IMG/VR virus record: IMGVR_UViG_3300021961_000445
Coordinates: 1 to 29,267 of that record
Origin: a virus
DNA: 29,267 nt
Direction: 5' to 3' (one strand)
Of this stretch, positions 1 through 8,324 are shown piece by piece (positions within the stretch are counted from its first letter, which is position 1; every line of letters begins with the position of its first letter). The notes beneath the pieces are model-generated. The model did no database searches and was not told the origin of the DNA. It was given only the letters and a program-made list of their open reading frames with translations. The position numbers were made by a program, and so were the translations under genes.

Positions 1-248
1 TCCTCCATTTGTTGGATTCCCTGTGCAGCCACGATCTTTTCAAAGATCTCAGTGCGCAGTCTTGCATACTCTGAAAGAGTAAGAACCTTGTCAGATTCAA
101 TCACCAAACGTGTGGCGATGTACTGCAAAGCCTCGTTTAGTGTGTTCACTTTTGCGATTGTCTGTCCTGATGGACTTTCAACTTTCAGGCCCTGGAAATC
201 CTCCAGAACCGAGTACCCTCCAAGGGACTCATCTACGATTTTAACCAT
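1..248 (-). CDS. Partial hypothetical protein, C-terminus cut by window edge
   Basis: An open frame of 82 complete codons begins with ATG at 248 (MVKIVDESLGGYSVLEDF...) and runs off the left edge without a stop. The start overlaps the stop of the preceding gene by 8 nt (ATGGTTAA), the same tight coupling seen along this strand, which supports the start. The visible part is mixed alpha/beta, with an amphipathic stretch around residues 40-75 rich in Leu, Ile and Glu. I recognise no family and see no membrane segment or Cys motif. Function unknown. Confidence 0.7.
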   Translation of the reverse strand, partial: MVKIVDESLGGYSVLEDFQGLKVESPSGQTIAKVNTLNEALQYIATRLVIESDKVLTLSEYARLRTEIFEKIVAAQGIQQME

Positions 249-549
249 TCTGTTTATTGTTTAATTTGTTAGCAATCTGTAAGTGTATGAGATACCCAAT
301 GAGATCATCGACAGTATCCTCAGTCTTGTCATTCAATCCAACTTGCTTTATCCTGTTGAGCTTGTCGTTTATACGCGCCTTTATTCCAGTCGCGGCATCC
401 ATGTCAAACAGAATTGGTTGGATATGCAGTGAATCATTATAGTCCCTGTTCTTCTTCAAGAGCAAGGTTTTCAAACGATCACATTCGAACTCTATGAGTT
501 CATTTGTCGTCTTTGGGGTTGAGTTTGAAGCTTTCTTTGACTTTATCAT
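241..549 (-). CDS. DUF1599-like (nucleotide modification associated domain 1) protein
   Basis: 102 aa, all-alpha. The spacing of three motifs matches what I know of the DUF1599/Nmad1 family: KNRDYNDS near residues 33-40, RINDKLNRIKQV near 59-70, and the acidic TEDTVDDLIGYLIH near 76-89. Members are found mostly in phages and Bacteroidetes and resemble the MazG/dUTPase-type all-alpha NTP pyrophosphatases. The E/D-rich second half would fit metal binding. A role in nucleotide pool handling or modified-base metabolism is therefore plausible but not shown. The N-terminus (about 14 residues, Lys/Ser/Thr rich) is probably disordered. It overlaps the upstream gene by 50 nt and the downstream one by 8 nt, so it is probably translated from the same operon as the DnaB-like helicase. 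The motif match is from memory of the family, not from a search. Confidence 0.65.
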   Translation of the reverse strand: MIKSKKASNSTPKTTNELIEFECDRLKTLLLKKNRDYNDSLHIQPILFDMDAATGIKARINDKLNRIKQVGLNDKTEDTVDDLIGYLIHLQIANKLNNKQNG

Positions 550-1021
550 ATGACAGTGTTGTTATTCTTGACATGTACAAAGATATCAAATCAAGGTTTG
601 TAGAGTACAACAACATCAAACCTTTTTCATCAAGAGTCACCACTTTGCATAATATCAGGTAATATGTCTTTGATGAATCCTCAGCCATGCTGCTCACAAA
701 GAACAACGCCTTGTCTGAAATCTCTTTTTCCTTGTTCAATGAAGCCAGTACTTGTTCCTTCAGTTTGGGAGGAAACTCATTCAAGAAATCAAGGATCTTG
801 TCAATGTCTTGCTCAACTTCAACAGTGTCATTGACGGAGAATTCAATCACGTCATACTCCATATCCATGGCATGATCAGTTGTTCTTTTTGGAAGCCTCT
901 TCCTTTTCTTTTTAGGAGTAGGTTTACCTGGCTTTCTTGTTCGTGGCTTCGATGCCTTTGTAATGCTCTTCTTTGATTTCTCCGGGAAGAGGAAGTTCTT
1001 TAAAAAAGTTAACAGCCCCAT
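500..1021 (-). CDS. Hypothetical protein with basic N-terminal linker
   Basis: 173 aa. It begins MGLLTFLKNFLFPEK, followed by a very basic low-complexity segment (Lys/Arg/Pro, residues 16-47), then an acidic alpha/beta domain from about residue 52 to the end. The first 98 nt lie inside the end of the DnaB-like helicase gene in another frame. An alternative start at Met52 (868) would remove the overlap and leave only the folded domain. I kept the long start because the hydrophobic first residues read like a natural phage N-terminus, but the choice is uncertain. No family recognised. The basic arm suggests nucleic-acid contact or interaction with the neighbouring helicase; this is inference only. 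Confidence 0.6.
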   Translation of the reverse strand: MGLLTFLKNFLFPEKSKKSITKASKPRTRKPGKPTPKKKRKRLPKRTTDHAMDMEYDVIEFSVNDTVEVEQDIDKILDFLNEFPPKLKEQVLASLNKEKEISDKALFFVSSMAEDSSKTYYLILCKVVTLDEKGLMLLYSTNLDLISLYMSRITTLSYDKVKESFKLNPKDDK

Positions 1022-2069
1022 TGAAGTATAAATCTATGTTTGTGAATCCCGAACCGCTCCTGTTCAACATCACAAGGAATTCCCTGTAGTTATCCCCGAG
1101 CCTGTCAATGTCATACCCTTCGTAATTCTCAATCTTGTAACGATGCGGAGCGAACAGTCCGAACATCACATTCACATCACGCTGGGTAAGTTTGCAATCC
1201 GCAAGACCGTCGGGACTTGGTCTCAGTTTTGCAACTATGCTGTCACCTTTGAAGGTGAATTGCTGTTTCTCCTGGTCCGCTGCCTGCTGCTGGATGACCA
1301 CTGGAATATATCTCCACCTGTCACGCATAGCAAGACAATACTTGCTGCTGAAGGAGAAGATGGTGCTCCATAGGTCAGCGCCCCTTTCGGGATGCAGAAG
1401 ACTCAGGTGATCCACGACAACCACCACATACTCATTCGGATCATGCGGCTCATACCTGTGTATGGACAGATTCGCCCTGTCTCTCACCTTGGTATCATCA
1501 CTCATGAGCTCGGACAAAGGTATGGCGTTTCCATTCACGTCATAATGAGTACCGTTCTTGAACGCATGATTCCTCACGTGTTTGTAGATACCATATGGAT
1601 TCTTCACATTGTCTATGAATTCAACCATTGACTCAAAACGTTCCATCTCCTTGTCATATCCATCAATCAATGTCTCAATCTCATCCTCAAGGATGTAATC
1701 CTCAAACCTTGACTTCAGTTTCTCAGGGGATATCACTATCCCATGATCCTTGTACAACCTGTAACTGTAATACTGGCTTATCTTCTCTTCCTTGCTGACC
1801 TCCAATGAGAAGTAGAATATCTTGACCTTTATGTCAGATTCATACTTCGTGGCGAACTCATAAGGATTGTACACAAACAGGAAGTCGGCAAGCTTTGTCT
1901 TACCCACTTTACTGTTAGCAGTCACAAGATAATACTTCTCCTGTTCTATACCGGGAACTATCTTGCCAAGCTTAGGCAAAAGCACAAACGGAATACATGT
2001 GTATCCACCGTCCAGACGGACTTGTTTGTTCTTTTTTATTTCGTTTTTTACGTTCTTGAATATGCTCAT
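924..2069 (-). CDS. dnaB: DnaB-type replicative helicase (RecA-fold ATPase)
   Basis: 381 aa. A P-loop is visible at residues 51-58 (ANSKVGKT). The DnaB motif H1a follows as FSLEVS (87-92), with the catalytic Glu at 90. Walker B is VVVVVDHLSLL (D220). A sensor-like stretch IPVVIQQQA lies at 255-263, and a C-terminal LNRSGSG carries the arginine expected to act in trans. This order is that of the DnaB/RepA/KaiC-type hexameric helicase core. The protein is shorter than bacterial DnaB (about 470 aa) and lacks an obvious N-terminal primase-interaction domain, as is common in phage versions. It would unwind the phage fork 5'-3'. It starts with ATG overlapping the previous stop (ATGA), so it is translationally coupled to the 182-aa gene upstream. 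A family name is clear; the exact subfamily is not. Confidence 0.85.
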   Translation of the reverse strand: MSIFKNVKNEIKKNKQVRLDGGYTCIPFVLLPKLGKIVPGIEQEKYYLVTANSKVGKTKLADFLFVYNPYEFATKYESDIKVKIFYFSLEVSKEEKISQYYSYRLYKDHGIVISPEKLKSRFEDYILEDEIETLIDGYDKEMERFESMVEFIDNVKNPYGIYKHVRNHAFKNGTHYDVNGNAIPLSELMSDDTKVRDRANLSIHRYEPHDPNEYVVVVVDHLSLLHPERGADLWSTIFSFSSKYCLAMRDRWRYIPVVIQQQAADQEKQQFTFKGDSIVAKLRPSPDGLADCKLTQRDVNVMFGLFAPHRYKIENYEGYDIDRLGDNYREFLVMLNRSGSGFTNIDLYFNGAVNFFKELPLPGEIKEEHYKGIEATNKKAR

Positions 2070-2614
2070 ATTCTTTTCTCTCCGGTACTTAGGATGTTTG
2101 AAGTCTTGTTGTCAAAGTCCTCACACAGTGAAGCCAGCTTTGAACCTCCAGCCTTCTGGATGAAGTAATCAGCCTGTGTCATGTATGCATAGCCGTTCCT
2201 CCTCATCTGCTCAACATAAAGTTTCGTGGCTTCCAATATGGTACGCTTTGAAAACTCCGGATATGTCATCAGGAACCATGTGAGTTTCTTTACAATACCA
2301 TTCTTATCGCCGCGTATCGGAGTTCCATTTCCAGACTTGACTCCTTTGGGAAACAACGCGCGGTACTCATCTACAAACTGCATGAAATCATCAGGCTTCT
2401 CAAACAATGAAAGTCCTGTGCCAGTAAGGCTATAGACTCCTTCAATATCAGGATTCTCCCTTATGTACTTCTCCTCCACAAGACTGTTGTAAGCTTCCTT
2501 GTTGGAGATATATTCCATAGGATCCGCTCTTTTGTAGATACAATGCAGTATGCAATATTCATCAGGCGTAAGGCCTTCTTTCTTCAACCTTTCAAGGTCT
2601 ACATTTACATTCAT
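2066..2614 (-). CDS. Hypothetical helicase-adjacent protein (possible loader)
   Basis: 182 aa from the ATG at 2614, which overlaps the upstream stop as TGATG; a GTG three bases earlier is less likely. Residues 1-70 look like a winged-helix domain: LTPDEYCILHCIYKR, a helix-rich middle, then an EGVYSLTGTGLSLF wing. The C-terminal half is helical and contains the stretch KRTILEATKLYVEQMRRNGY. It lies directly upstream of and coupled to the DnaB-like helicase. A helix-rich protein with a winged helix in this position would fit a helicase loader or primosomal protein, but I recognise no diagnostic motif. Function inferred only from position. Confidence 0.75.
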   Translation of the reverse strand: MNVNVDLERLKKEGLTPDEYCILHCIYKRADPMEYISNKEAYNSLVEEKYIRENPDIEGVYSLTGTGLSLFEKPDDFMQFVDEYRALFPKGVKSGNGTPIRGDKNGIVKKLTWFLMTYPEFSKRTILEATKLYVEQMRRNGYAYMTQADYFIQKAGGSKLASLCEDFDNKTSNILSTGEKRI

Positions 2615-2805
2615 CACTCCTCCTCTTTGAAACTGTCAAGGTCATCCTTTAATTGCTTGAGCCATTTCTTATTGGCTTTTATAAGATCCTCGTTTGAGAG
2701 TTTACCTCCTTTGCAGACAGGGCAAGGTACGAAGAGCCTACCATTGCTGGTAAGCTCTTCAGCACCAAAGCAGTACTGACATTCAATATGGCGGCTCTCC
2801 TCCAT
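2614..2805 (-). CDS. Small zinc-ribbon protein
   Basis: 63 aa from ATG 2805 (MEESRHIECQYCFG...). Two CxxC knuckles, CQYC (residues 9-12) and CPVC (about 28-31), are separated by about 15 residues, each followed by Gly-rich turns (CFG, CKGGK). This is a treble-clef/rubredoxin-like or DnaJ-type zinc knuckle pair. A Lys-rich helical tail follows. A longer frame to 2883 exists, but it would run through the coding region of the upstream 63-aa gene, so the ATG at 2805 with a 23-nt overlap is preferred. Likely nucleic-acid or protein binding; no specific role can be given. Confidence 0.65.
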   Translation of the reverse strand: MEESRHIECQYCFGAEELTSNGRLFVPCPVCKGGKLSNEDLIKANKKWLKQLKDDLDSFKEEE

Positions 2806-2974
2806 CAAGCGGAATGATCCTATAACATTTAGTAACCTTACACCAGTGATCATTGTTCCAGTAATATTTAGGATAGACAACATATAAGTATATACCGTTT
2901 ATCTGCCTACTGAAGGCAATCCGTACTCCGGAACAAAGGTAAGCCAATAAAGATACTACAATAATCTCAAACAT
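2783..2974 (-). CDS. Small hypothetical protein with hydrophobic N-terminus
   Basis: 63 aa starting MFEIIVVSLLAYLCSGVRIAF, a hydrophobic stretch of about 13-15 residues that could be a membrane anchor or a buried strand-helix. An aromatic segment (YLYVVYPKYYWNNDHW) and two Cys follow. Start and stop overlap both neighbours by 8 and 23 nt, consistent with the packed operon. No family recognised. It could alternatively be a small beta protein rather than a membrane protein. Confidence 0.5.
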   Translation of the reverse strand: MFEIIVVSLLAYLCSGVRIAFSRQINGIYLYVVYPKYYWNNDHWCKVTKCYRIIPLDGGEPPY

Positions 2975-3131
2975 AACCTAGGTTTTTATAAATTAAATAT
3001 CTGTCCATCATCTCGATACGAATATCTTTACTCAACTTGTTCTTTTTCAACATCTTACTGTGTTGTTTGACAAGCTTCTTGTTCAGATTTGATGAGGGCT
3101 TGGTACTTTTTGATGCAGTCTTCCGTGCCAT
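2967..3131 (-). CDS. Small basic hypothetical protein
   Basis: 54 aa from the ATG at 3131 (MARKTASKSTKPSSN...); an in-frame ATG also lies at 3149. Lys-rich and Ser-rich for the first 40 residues, then a short amphipathic helix. The stop overlaps the next start by 8 nt, which supports the reading frame. The first 77 nt lie inside the 3' end of the SF2 helicase gene in another frame. A third ATG at 3053, immediately after the helicase stop, would give only 28 aa. Probably nucleic-acid binding by charge; no family known. Confidence 0.45.
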   Translation of the reverse strand: MARKTASKSTKPSSNLNKKLVKQHSKMLKKNKLSKDIRIEMMDRYLIYKNLGYV

Positions 3132-4284
3132 TGCAATAGATTTCTTCATAGTTAGTGATGTTTTCCATGGCCTTCTTGTACCACTTCGCTTCCTGGGTAC
3201 CCAAGGTCATGTAGATGAATACATTACCTGTCTGGTCACTCACCCTCTGACGTCCTATCGCCTGGATCATGTCAAGCTCCTTGCTGTAATAAGACATTAG
3301 AATAGTGTTGTCCAGATCCTTCAGGTTCGCACCCTGTTTGAGCATCTTGAATGAACCGACTGTGTTTATCACACCATTGTCAAAGTCCTCACGGATCTTC
3401 TGATTCTGTTTGTCAGTTTTCTTGTTGCTTATCACATTGGGTGTTACCTGTGTCAATGCGTCAATGCTGTTTCCAAACACGAGTGTCTTGCCTTCCAGGA
3501 CCTTCAACAATTCCTGTACGGCGGTTATCTTGCTTGGTAGGTTATACAACACCTTCGCACGTCCCGCGGATGTCATCCTTATGCGGAACAGTTTCTTCTG
3601 TCCTTCAGGCAGGAACAATGTCTTTCTGAATTCAGAATCCCAGTAATCATAGGAAGCCTTCTCTGTCGTCATGAAGGGATTCGCCTTTGTGCCTGCGGGG
3701 ACATTCTTGTGCACATCATCAAGCTGATGATAGATTATGAACATCCGCAGTTTCTTGGCAGTCCCGTCACTCACAGCCTCATTCAAGGTGTATTTGAAAC
3801 AGACAGGTGCGATGGAATCAACCATCATCCCCTTGTCCACTTCCTGTTCGTCAACCACGTAGGTGGTTCCACGGTCTATCGTTGCTGACAGACCGAGGAG
3901 CGCACCATACTGGTTTTGATTGTAAAACATTCCATATACAGGAGTAAGTGAGCTGTGTATCTCGTCAGCACATACCAGATCCCATTGGGTGTTCTGCCAC
4001 TTGCATGCGGATTGATAACAGCTGAACGTCAGGCTATGTTCCTGCAGAAGATTCCAGCTATAGACCTTCTCAAAGAACTGTATGTCCTTCATCAAGTCAA
4101 ATTCACGTTGGGTTGTCTCTGCAAGGAACAATACCTTGGAGCCTTTCGGCAGAAGCCGACAAGCCTTGAGAAAACAGAAAGTCTTCCCAATACCAGTACT
4201 GAGGTTAACAGTACCTTTCTTGCCGGCCTCCACCCAGGCTTCCACCGCTTTATCTTGTATTTCAGCCCTTTTGGCGTCTAACAT
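3055..4284 (-). CDS. Superfamily 2 DEAD/DEAH-type helicase
   Basis: 409 aa. The SF2 motifs appear in order: motif I STGIGKT (29-35), motif Ia region VLFLAETTQ (51-59), motif II DEIH (107-110), motif III LSAT (132-135), motif V region SFKMLKQGANL (311-321) and motif VI QAIGRQR (341-347). The short N-terminus and absence of an extra C-terminal domain make it a minimal UvsW/RecG-like or ResIII-type phage helicase. It would use ATP hydrolysis to translocate on or remodel branched DNA during replication or repair. It lies between the rIIB gene and the DnaB-like gene in the replication operon. The 10 nt between the rIIB stop and its ATG imply co-translation. The family is secure; the substrate is unknown. 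Confidence 0.88.
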   Translation of the reverse strand: MLDAKRAEIQDKAVEAWVEAGKKGTVNLSTGIGKTFCFLKACRLLPKGSKVLFLAETTQREFDLMKDIQFFEKVYSWNLLQEHSLTFSCYQSACKWQNTQWDLVCADEIHSSLTPVYGMFYNQNQYGALLGLSATIDRGTTYVVDEQEVDKGMMVDSIAPVCFKYTLNEAVSDGTAKKLRMFIIYHQLDDVHKNVPAGTKANPFMTTEKASYDYWDSEFRKTLFLPEGQKKLFRIRMTSAGRAKVLYNLPSKITAVQELLKVLEGKTLVFGNSIDALTQVTPNVISNKKTDKQNQKIREDFDNGVINTVGSFKMLKQGANLKDLDNTILMSYYSKELDMIQAIGRQRVSDQTGNVFIYMTLGTQEAKWYKKAMENITNYEEIYCNGTEDCIKKYQALIKSEQEACQTTQ

Positions 4285-4293
4285 AAGTTAAGG

Positions 4294-5616
4294 TTAAAAT
4301 GAGTGTTCTTCACAATGGTTTCCATCGGCACAATCATCACAGTAATCATCATCCTCATCACCGTGATAATCGTTGTAATCAGCTTCCTCCTGCTCCCAAA
4401 TGAAGTTCAGACGGTTTTTCACGACTGACTCGGCATTGGCAAGATTATGGAAGATTGAACTGAATGCTGCGGAACTTGACACGCCAAGGATGTGATTCAC
4501 ATTCAATTCATAGACAGAACTGCCTGCAACCATCTCCTTCAACATCACAACCTGATCAGCGAAGTGATCAAGAAGAATGTCAGAACCATCAAAGTCGGAG
4601 GACTCCAACAATGAGTTCTCATCATTGTCATCAAGCACTGCGATTGGAGTGAATGCAGAGGTACGCAACTTGCCATCCTCACCTTGAGGAACTGCAAGCA
4701 CATCCATTGGATTCACAACTACGAGGATCGGTGTATCGCCGAAGCCTGAGTAATCATAGGCTTTACTTGCCACATGCAATCCGCGTGAGCAACTCACCTG
4801 ATTGGATTGATTACCTTCGTGACGCTCAATGCGAGCCTCCACACCAATGCGATAATCCATGCTACGGGTGTGATTGTCGGTGAATTGTTGTTCCTGGTTG
4901 GACAACTCCTCATACAACTTGTCAAGCTTACCCACGGCATCACCGTCAAGGACAGGAGCTATGTGATACTGCCCATTCTTGGATATCACATAATAGTTCG
5001 CAGGATCCATGCGCCAGATGGTCTTCACCTTCACATAGGAATTTGATACAAACTCTATCAAGTCTTTAGCAGCTGTGCGGTTCAAGGATACGACACGACG
5101 ATAGGCGAGGAACATGCCCTGCGAAGTGATAGGCATGCCATGATGCTTCAAGAAGCGGAACAAATCCTCACGACTCGCGGGATTGGGATTCAACGCGCAC
5201 CACATCCAGAAGTTGTCAAGGGACTTGAACGCCTTGAAACCCTCAAGACCTTCAAAAGCAAAGTCTTGTTTCTTGAATGCATTGTACGCCTGTACATATT
5301 CAATGGCAAGATCCTCAGGAATGCTCAGCTCTATGCCTGTGCGGTAAAGGGCTGTGCCATTCACTTTGAATAGACTTGGATACTCGGATGCAAGGTCATT
5401 GATGGTAGCTACCATTTCCTTCTTGGCGGCGAAACGTGCCTCTTCATTACTCAATTCAGGGACAAGAAGCCTCTTGATGCTTTCAATGTCGCCTTGCTCA
5501 TACAAGGAATGAACCCTTTGAAAGAGTTCATCCGTGCAGTTGTTTGTCGTGATGATCGAACCATCATCAGTCATTACGGTAAGATTATTACCGATTTTCA
5601 GAAGTTTCATCTTCAT
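4294..5616 (-). CDS. rIIB: rIIB-like protein
   Basis: 440 aa. The rIIB signature is visible as CSRGLHVAS at 276-284, followed by GFGDTPILVVVNPMDVLAVP (291-310), the conserved GLHV...NPxDVxxVP pattern. A second family hallmark, FLKHHGMPITSQGMFLAYR, lies at 155-173. T4 rIIB is 312 aa; this one is longer, with an extended N-terminus and a C-terminal tail that is strongly acidic and Cys/His rich (about residues 415-440). It sits two genes downstream of rIIA on the same strand. In T4 the two act together at the membrane to regulate lysis and exclude other phages; the same partnership is inferred here. Two in-frame ATGs, 5616 and 5610, are equally possible starts. Confidence 0.85.
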   Translation of the reverse strand: MKMKLLKIGNNLTVMTDDGSIITTNNCTDELFQRVHSLYEQGDIESIKRLLVPELSNEEARFAAKKEMVATINDLASEYPSLFKVNGTALYRTGIELSIPEDLAIEYVQAYNAFKKQDFAFEGLEGFKAFKSLDNFWMWCALNPNPASREDLFRFLKHHGMPITSQGMFLAYRRVVSLNRTAAKDLIEFVSNSYVKVKTIWRMDPANYYVISKNGQYHIAPVLDGDAVGKLDKLYEELSNQEQQFTDNHTRSMDYRIGVEARIERHEGNQSNQVSCSRGLHVASKAYDYSGFGDTPILVVVNPMDVLAVPQGEDGKLRTSAFTPIAVLDDNDENSLLESSDFDGSDILLDHFADQVVMLKEMVAGSSVYELNVNHILGVSSSAAFSSIFHNLANAESVVKNRLNFIWEQEEADYNDYHGDEDDDYCDDCADGNHCEEHSF

Positions 5617-5944
5617 GGTTTATTAGGTTTAAAGCGGTTAAATTAATGATGTAAGGTACTGAATCTCCAGAAGTCCTCCAATGGGCAAGTCCAAGACTTC
5701 TTGACTCTGTCTGTTTCTCAAGGTCCTTTATGCCTTCTTCAAGACTTTCATGACCTCTGGTTTTAAGGTATTTTTTGTCACGATTGCCCCATTTGCTCTG
5801 GCCATACTCTGCCGTGACAGTCAGACTTTTTTCGTTTATACGCAACACTTTACCTACGCGGATACCTATTTGTCCGCACTCTGCAATCACATCACCCACT
5901 GTTATCGGGTGGTTCATAAAATCAACAAGGTTCCTCTGATTCAT
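5588..5944 (-). CDS. Hypothetical protein between rIIA and rIIB
   Basis: 118 aa from ATG 5944 (MNQRNLVDFMNHPITVGD...). A TTG 12 nt upstream is the only other early start; an internal ATG at 5917 would avoid the overlap with rIIA. Residues 13-45 read as a small beta-barrel: VGDVIAECGQIGIRVGKVLRI, with alternating hydrophobics and Gly turns like a KOW/SH3-type motif. The C-terminal part is polar. It overlaps both rIIA (23 nt) and rIIB (29 nt), so the three genes are one translational unit. Function unknown. Confidence 0.65.
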   Translation of the reverse strand: MNQRNLVDFMNHPITVGDVIAECGQIGIRVGKVLRINEKSLTVTAEYGQSKWGNRDKKYLKTRGHESLEEGIKDLEKQTESRSLGLAHWRTSGDSVPYIINLTALNLINHEDETSENR

Positions 5945-8309
5945 CTGATTTTTCAATTATTTGAGGTGTTTGATAATGTGCTAACGCCAAACGTATCTTC
6001 CTACGCTTAGCCGTGTCAATTGTGAATTTCACAGTCTCAGGACCGAATGTATTGTAATACACCGATCCTCCATTCCAACTGTAATCCCTGTTACTGCCCG
6101 CGGTCCTGATGAATTGGAGAAACTCATAATCAGCATGAATCTTATTGAACTTGCTGAGTAAGGCAAGCAATTCAAAATCCCACATGTTGGTCTCCTTCAC
6201 CTTGTCAATCATGACCCCGTGCAATGCCTGGGCTTTCTTGAATCCATGTTGTGCATTCAAGGTCCTGTGCATTCCAGTCTGCAGTTTGATTATCTTGTCG
6301 ACAATCTCACTGGCTGCAGGATCCAATATACTAAGGAGCTTATTGTTTCCAAACCATCTGTAATAAGGGGAAACCTCACCATACACGAACGCCAAGGTAC
6401 TCAATTTTGCAAACAGTTTGCACTTGCCTTTCAACAATTCGTTTATCTCGATGAAGTTTGTCAAGTCTGTGAAATACTTGTGATGGGTCTTTGCGACCAT
6501 CCATGTCTCCATGTTGACTCCCTCATGATAATACCCGAAAGTATGCATTTGTGCAAGCAGTTCCTTGTCATCCTCCGTGCCATACACAATCCATTTGCGG
6601 ATACTGGGAAGTTCTGAAAGCCTCTTGTCTTTGTTCTGGAATGATGCCGTAGCATTGTAAACAGCGGGAGTATTGGCAACCTTGACAAGTATCTTGCCGT
6701 TGGATTTGCGCAACGCGTTGACCCCACTTCCAGAGTTTGGAACAAGGGCCCTTTGTGCGGCAAGCCAATCCTTGGTTGGATTCATGTCATCATACTTCAG
6801 GACTTGCCTTGACATGATGAAATTCCTTTGGAACTCCTGGAAAGCCTTGATCCTCTCACGCCATTTGGCACGAGGAAGATTAGCCAATCCAAGGATGTAA
6901 TAATAGGAATGCTGGTCATCATATCTGTACACGGACTTTTTAGAGAACAATGGAGTGCCTATCTTCTTGATGCATGACCAGTCATTTGTTGAATGGGTTT
7001 CACACATGAACTTGGTGCGTTTAGGATCAAGCGTGTGTGTCTCCATCAACAGGACTTTGATGTTGCTCCATCCACCATTCAATGTCTCAAGAAAACTGTG
7101 ACTAAGCGCATAATAACGCGTATTACCATTGTCATCTTTGGCTTGTTTTGATTTCTTGCCTCCTTGAATAGTGGCATATCCCATGTAATTCGAAAGGATC
7201 AGACGCCAGTCATTTACATTCAAATGATATGGAAAGCCTTTCAACCTCACAGGTTTTGTGACCTGGGCGCTTTGACTGGGAGTGAGATAATACATCTGAT
7301 TACTTATCTTCACGCATTTGTTCCTAAGCATCTTGACAAAATCCTCAAGATCTTCAACCTCCGTGTTCTTGGCGTCATACAATGCCACAATCTCCTTGTC
7401 AAATTCTTCAAGTCTTTTCTGGACATTCTCAACAGTCTTCTTGTTGTAAAGGATTGACTCACGGTTTGGAGTGATTGCAAGTTCACCTATGCTGAAGTTC
7501 AGAGCAAGATCCCCATAACTCTCATTTCCACTTCTATACTTGGCGGAAATATTTGAATCGAGCTTGGACCAATCCAAAGGATAACTTACAGGACCCAGCT
7601 TGATGCGCAAAGGCCTGTCCGAAAGCTCGGAATATGTGAATGACTTGCCCTTGATCATCTTGTAGTTGTTCATCTGTGCCTCCTCGTCAATGTTGAAATA
7701 CACATTCTCAAAGAAACAAAGTTGTTGCTTGGTGGCTTTGATGAAGTCACGCTTGTCATTCCAACCATTGATGAACACCTTGATTGTAGTGCCGCTTGGA
7801 AGATCACTCGGACTGATGCCAAGCATGTCGATCTGTGGAAGACCATCCGCCTTGTGCATGATGTACTGATACTGCATGCCGTTGTGACGGGTGGTGATGT
7901 AGATCTGGTCAGTGTAACTCAAACCTGCGAACTTACCAAGACCCATCATGCCGATGGCTTCATTTGATTCACGTTTTGTGGACTTACCGAACTTACGGTA
8001 AACCTTCTCAATCCTTTCAGGCGATATGCCTGGGCCAAGATCAGTCACATACCAATATGATCCCTGATCCTTGTCAGTCTGTATGCCCACCTCGATGGGT
8101 TTGTCCCTGTTACCTGACTCGACATTCGCGTCCCACGCGTTTGAACTGTACTCCCGTACAAGTGAACCGATGGGATCTGAATACAGATTGCTTGATAAGA
8201 TCTGGAGTATCCACCCCAGATCCTCTGCGTCAATCTCAGCTTTGTGAGATTGGATTTCACCTACTATGGTTACATCCTGCAGGTTTGAATTAAGAATGTC
8301 CTGTTTCAT
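5922..8309 (-). CDS. rIIA: rIIA-like protein with GHKL ATPase domain
   Basis: 795 aa. The N-terminal GHKL (Bergerat) ATP-binding fold is clear: N-box VREYSSNAWDAN (51-62, with E53, N57 and D60), G1 box TDLGPGIS (89-96) and G2 box GMMGLGKFAG (120-129), with a later GTTIKV strand. The remaining roughly 550 residues are mixed and carry no motif I recognise. Length and domain layout match phage rIIA proteins (T4 rIIA is 725 aa). In T4, rIIA with rIIB controls lysis timing and exclusion at the inner membrane. Pairing with an rIIB-like gene downstream supports the name. The start is the ATG at 8309, 15 nt after the upstream gene ends. Confidence 0.88.
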   Translation of the reverse strand: MKQDILNSNLQDVTIVGEIQSHKAEIDAEDLGWILQILSSNLYSDPIGSLVREYSSNAWDANVESGNRDKPIEVGIQTDKDQGSYWYVTDLGPGISPERIEKVYRKFGKSTKRESNEAIGMMGLGKFAGLSYTDQIYITTRHNGMQYQYIMHKADGLPQIDMLGISPSDLPSGTTIKVFINGWNDKRDFIKATKQQLCFFENVYFNIDEEAQMNNYKMIKGKSFTYSELSDRPLRIKLGPVSYPLDWSKLDSNISAKYRSGNESYGDLALNFSIGELAITPNRESILYNKKTVENVQKRLEEFDKEIVALYDAKNTEVEDLEDFVKMLRNKCVKISNQMYYLTPSQSAQVTKPVRLKGFPYHLNVNDWRLILSNYMGYATIQGGKKSKQAKDDNGNTRYYALSHSFLETLNGGWSNIKVLLMETHTLDPKRTKFMCETHSTNDWSCIKKIGTPLFSKKSVYRYDDQHSYYYILGLANLPRAKWRERIKAFQEFQRNFIMSRQVLKYDDMNPTKDWLAAQRALVPNSGSGVNALRKSNGKILVKVANTPAVYNATASFQNKDKRLSELPSIRKWIVYGTEDDKELLAQMHTFGYYHEGVNMETWMVAKTHHKYFTDLTNFIEINELLKGKCKLFAKLSTLAFVYGEVSPYYRWFGNNKLLSILDPAASEIVDKIIKLQTGMHRTLNAQHGFKKAQALHGVMIDKVKETNMWDFELLALLSKFNKIHADYEFLQFIRTAGSNRDYSWNGGSVYYNTFGPETVKFTIDTAKRRKIRLALAHYQTPQIIEKSDESEEPC

Positions 8310-8324
8310 TTGATGCTGAATTGT

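Noticed and set aside
6461-6763. A 100-codon minus-strand frame inside the rIIA gene.
   Set aside because: It is an out-of-frame shadow rich in Arg, Cys and Thr within a clear conserved gene.
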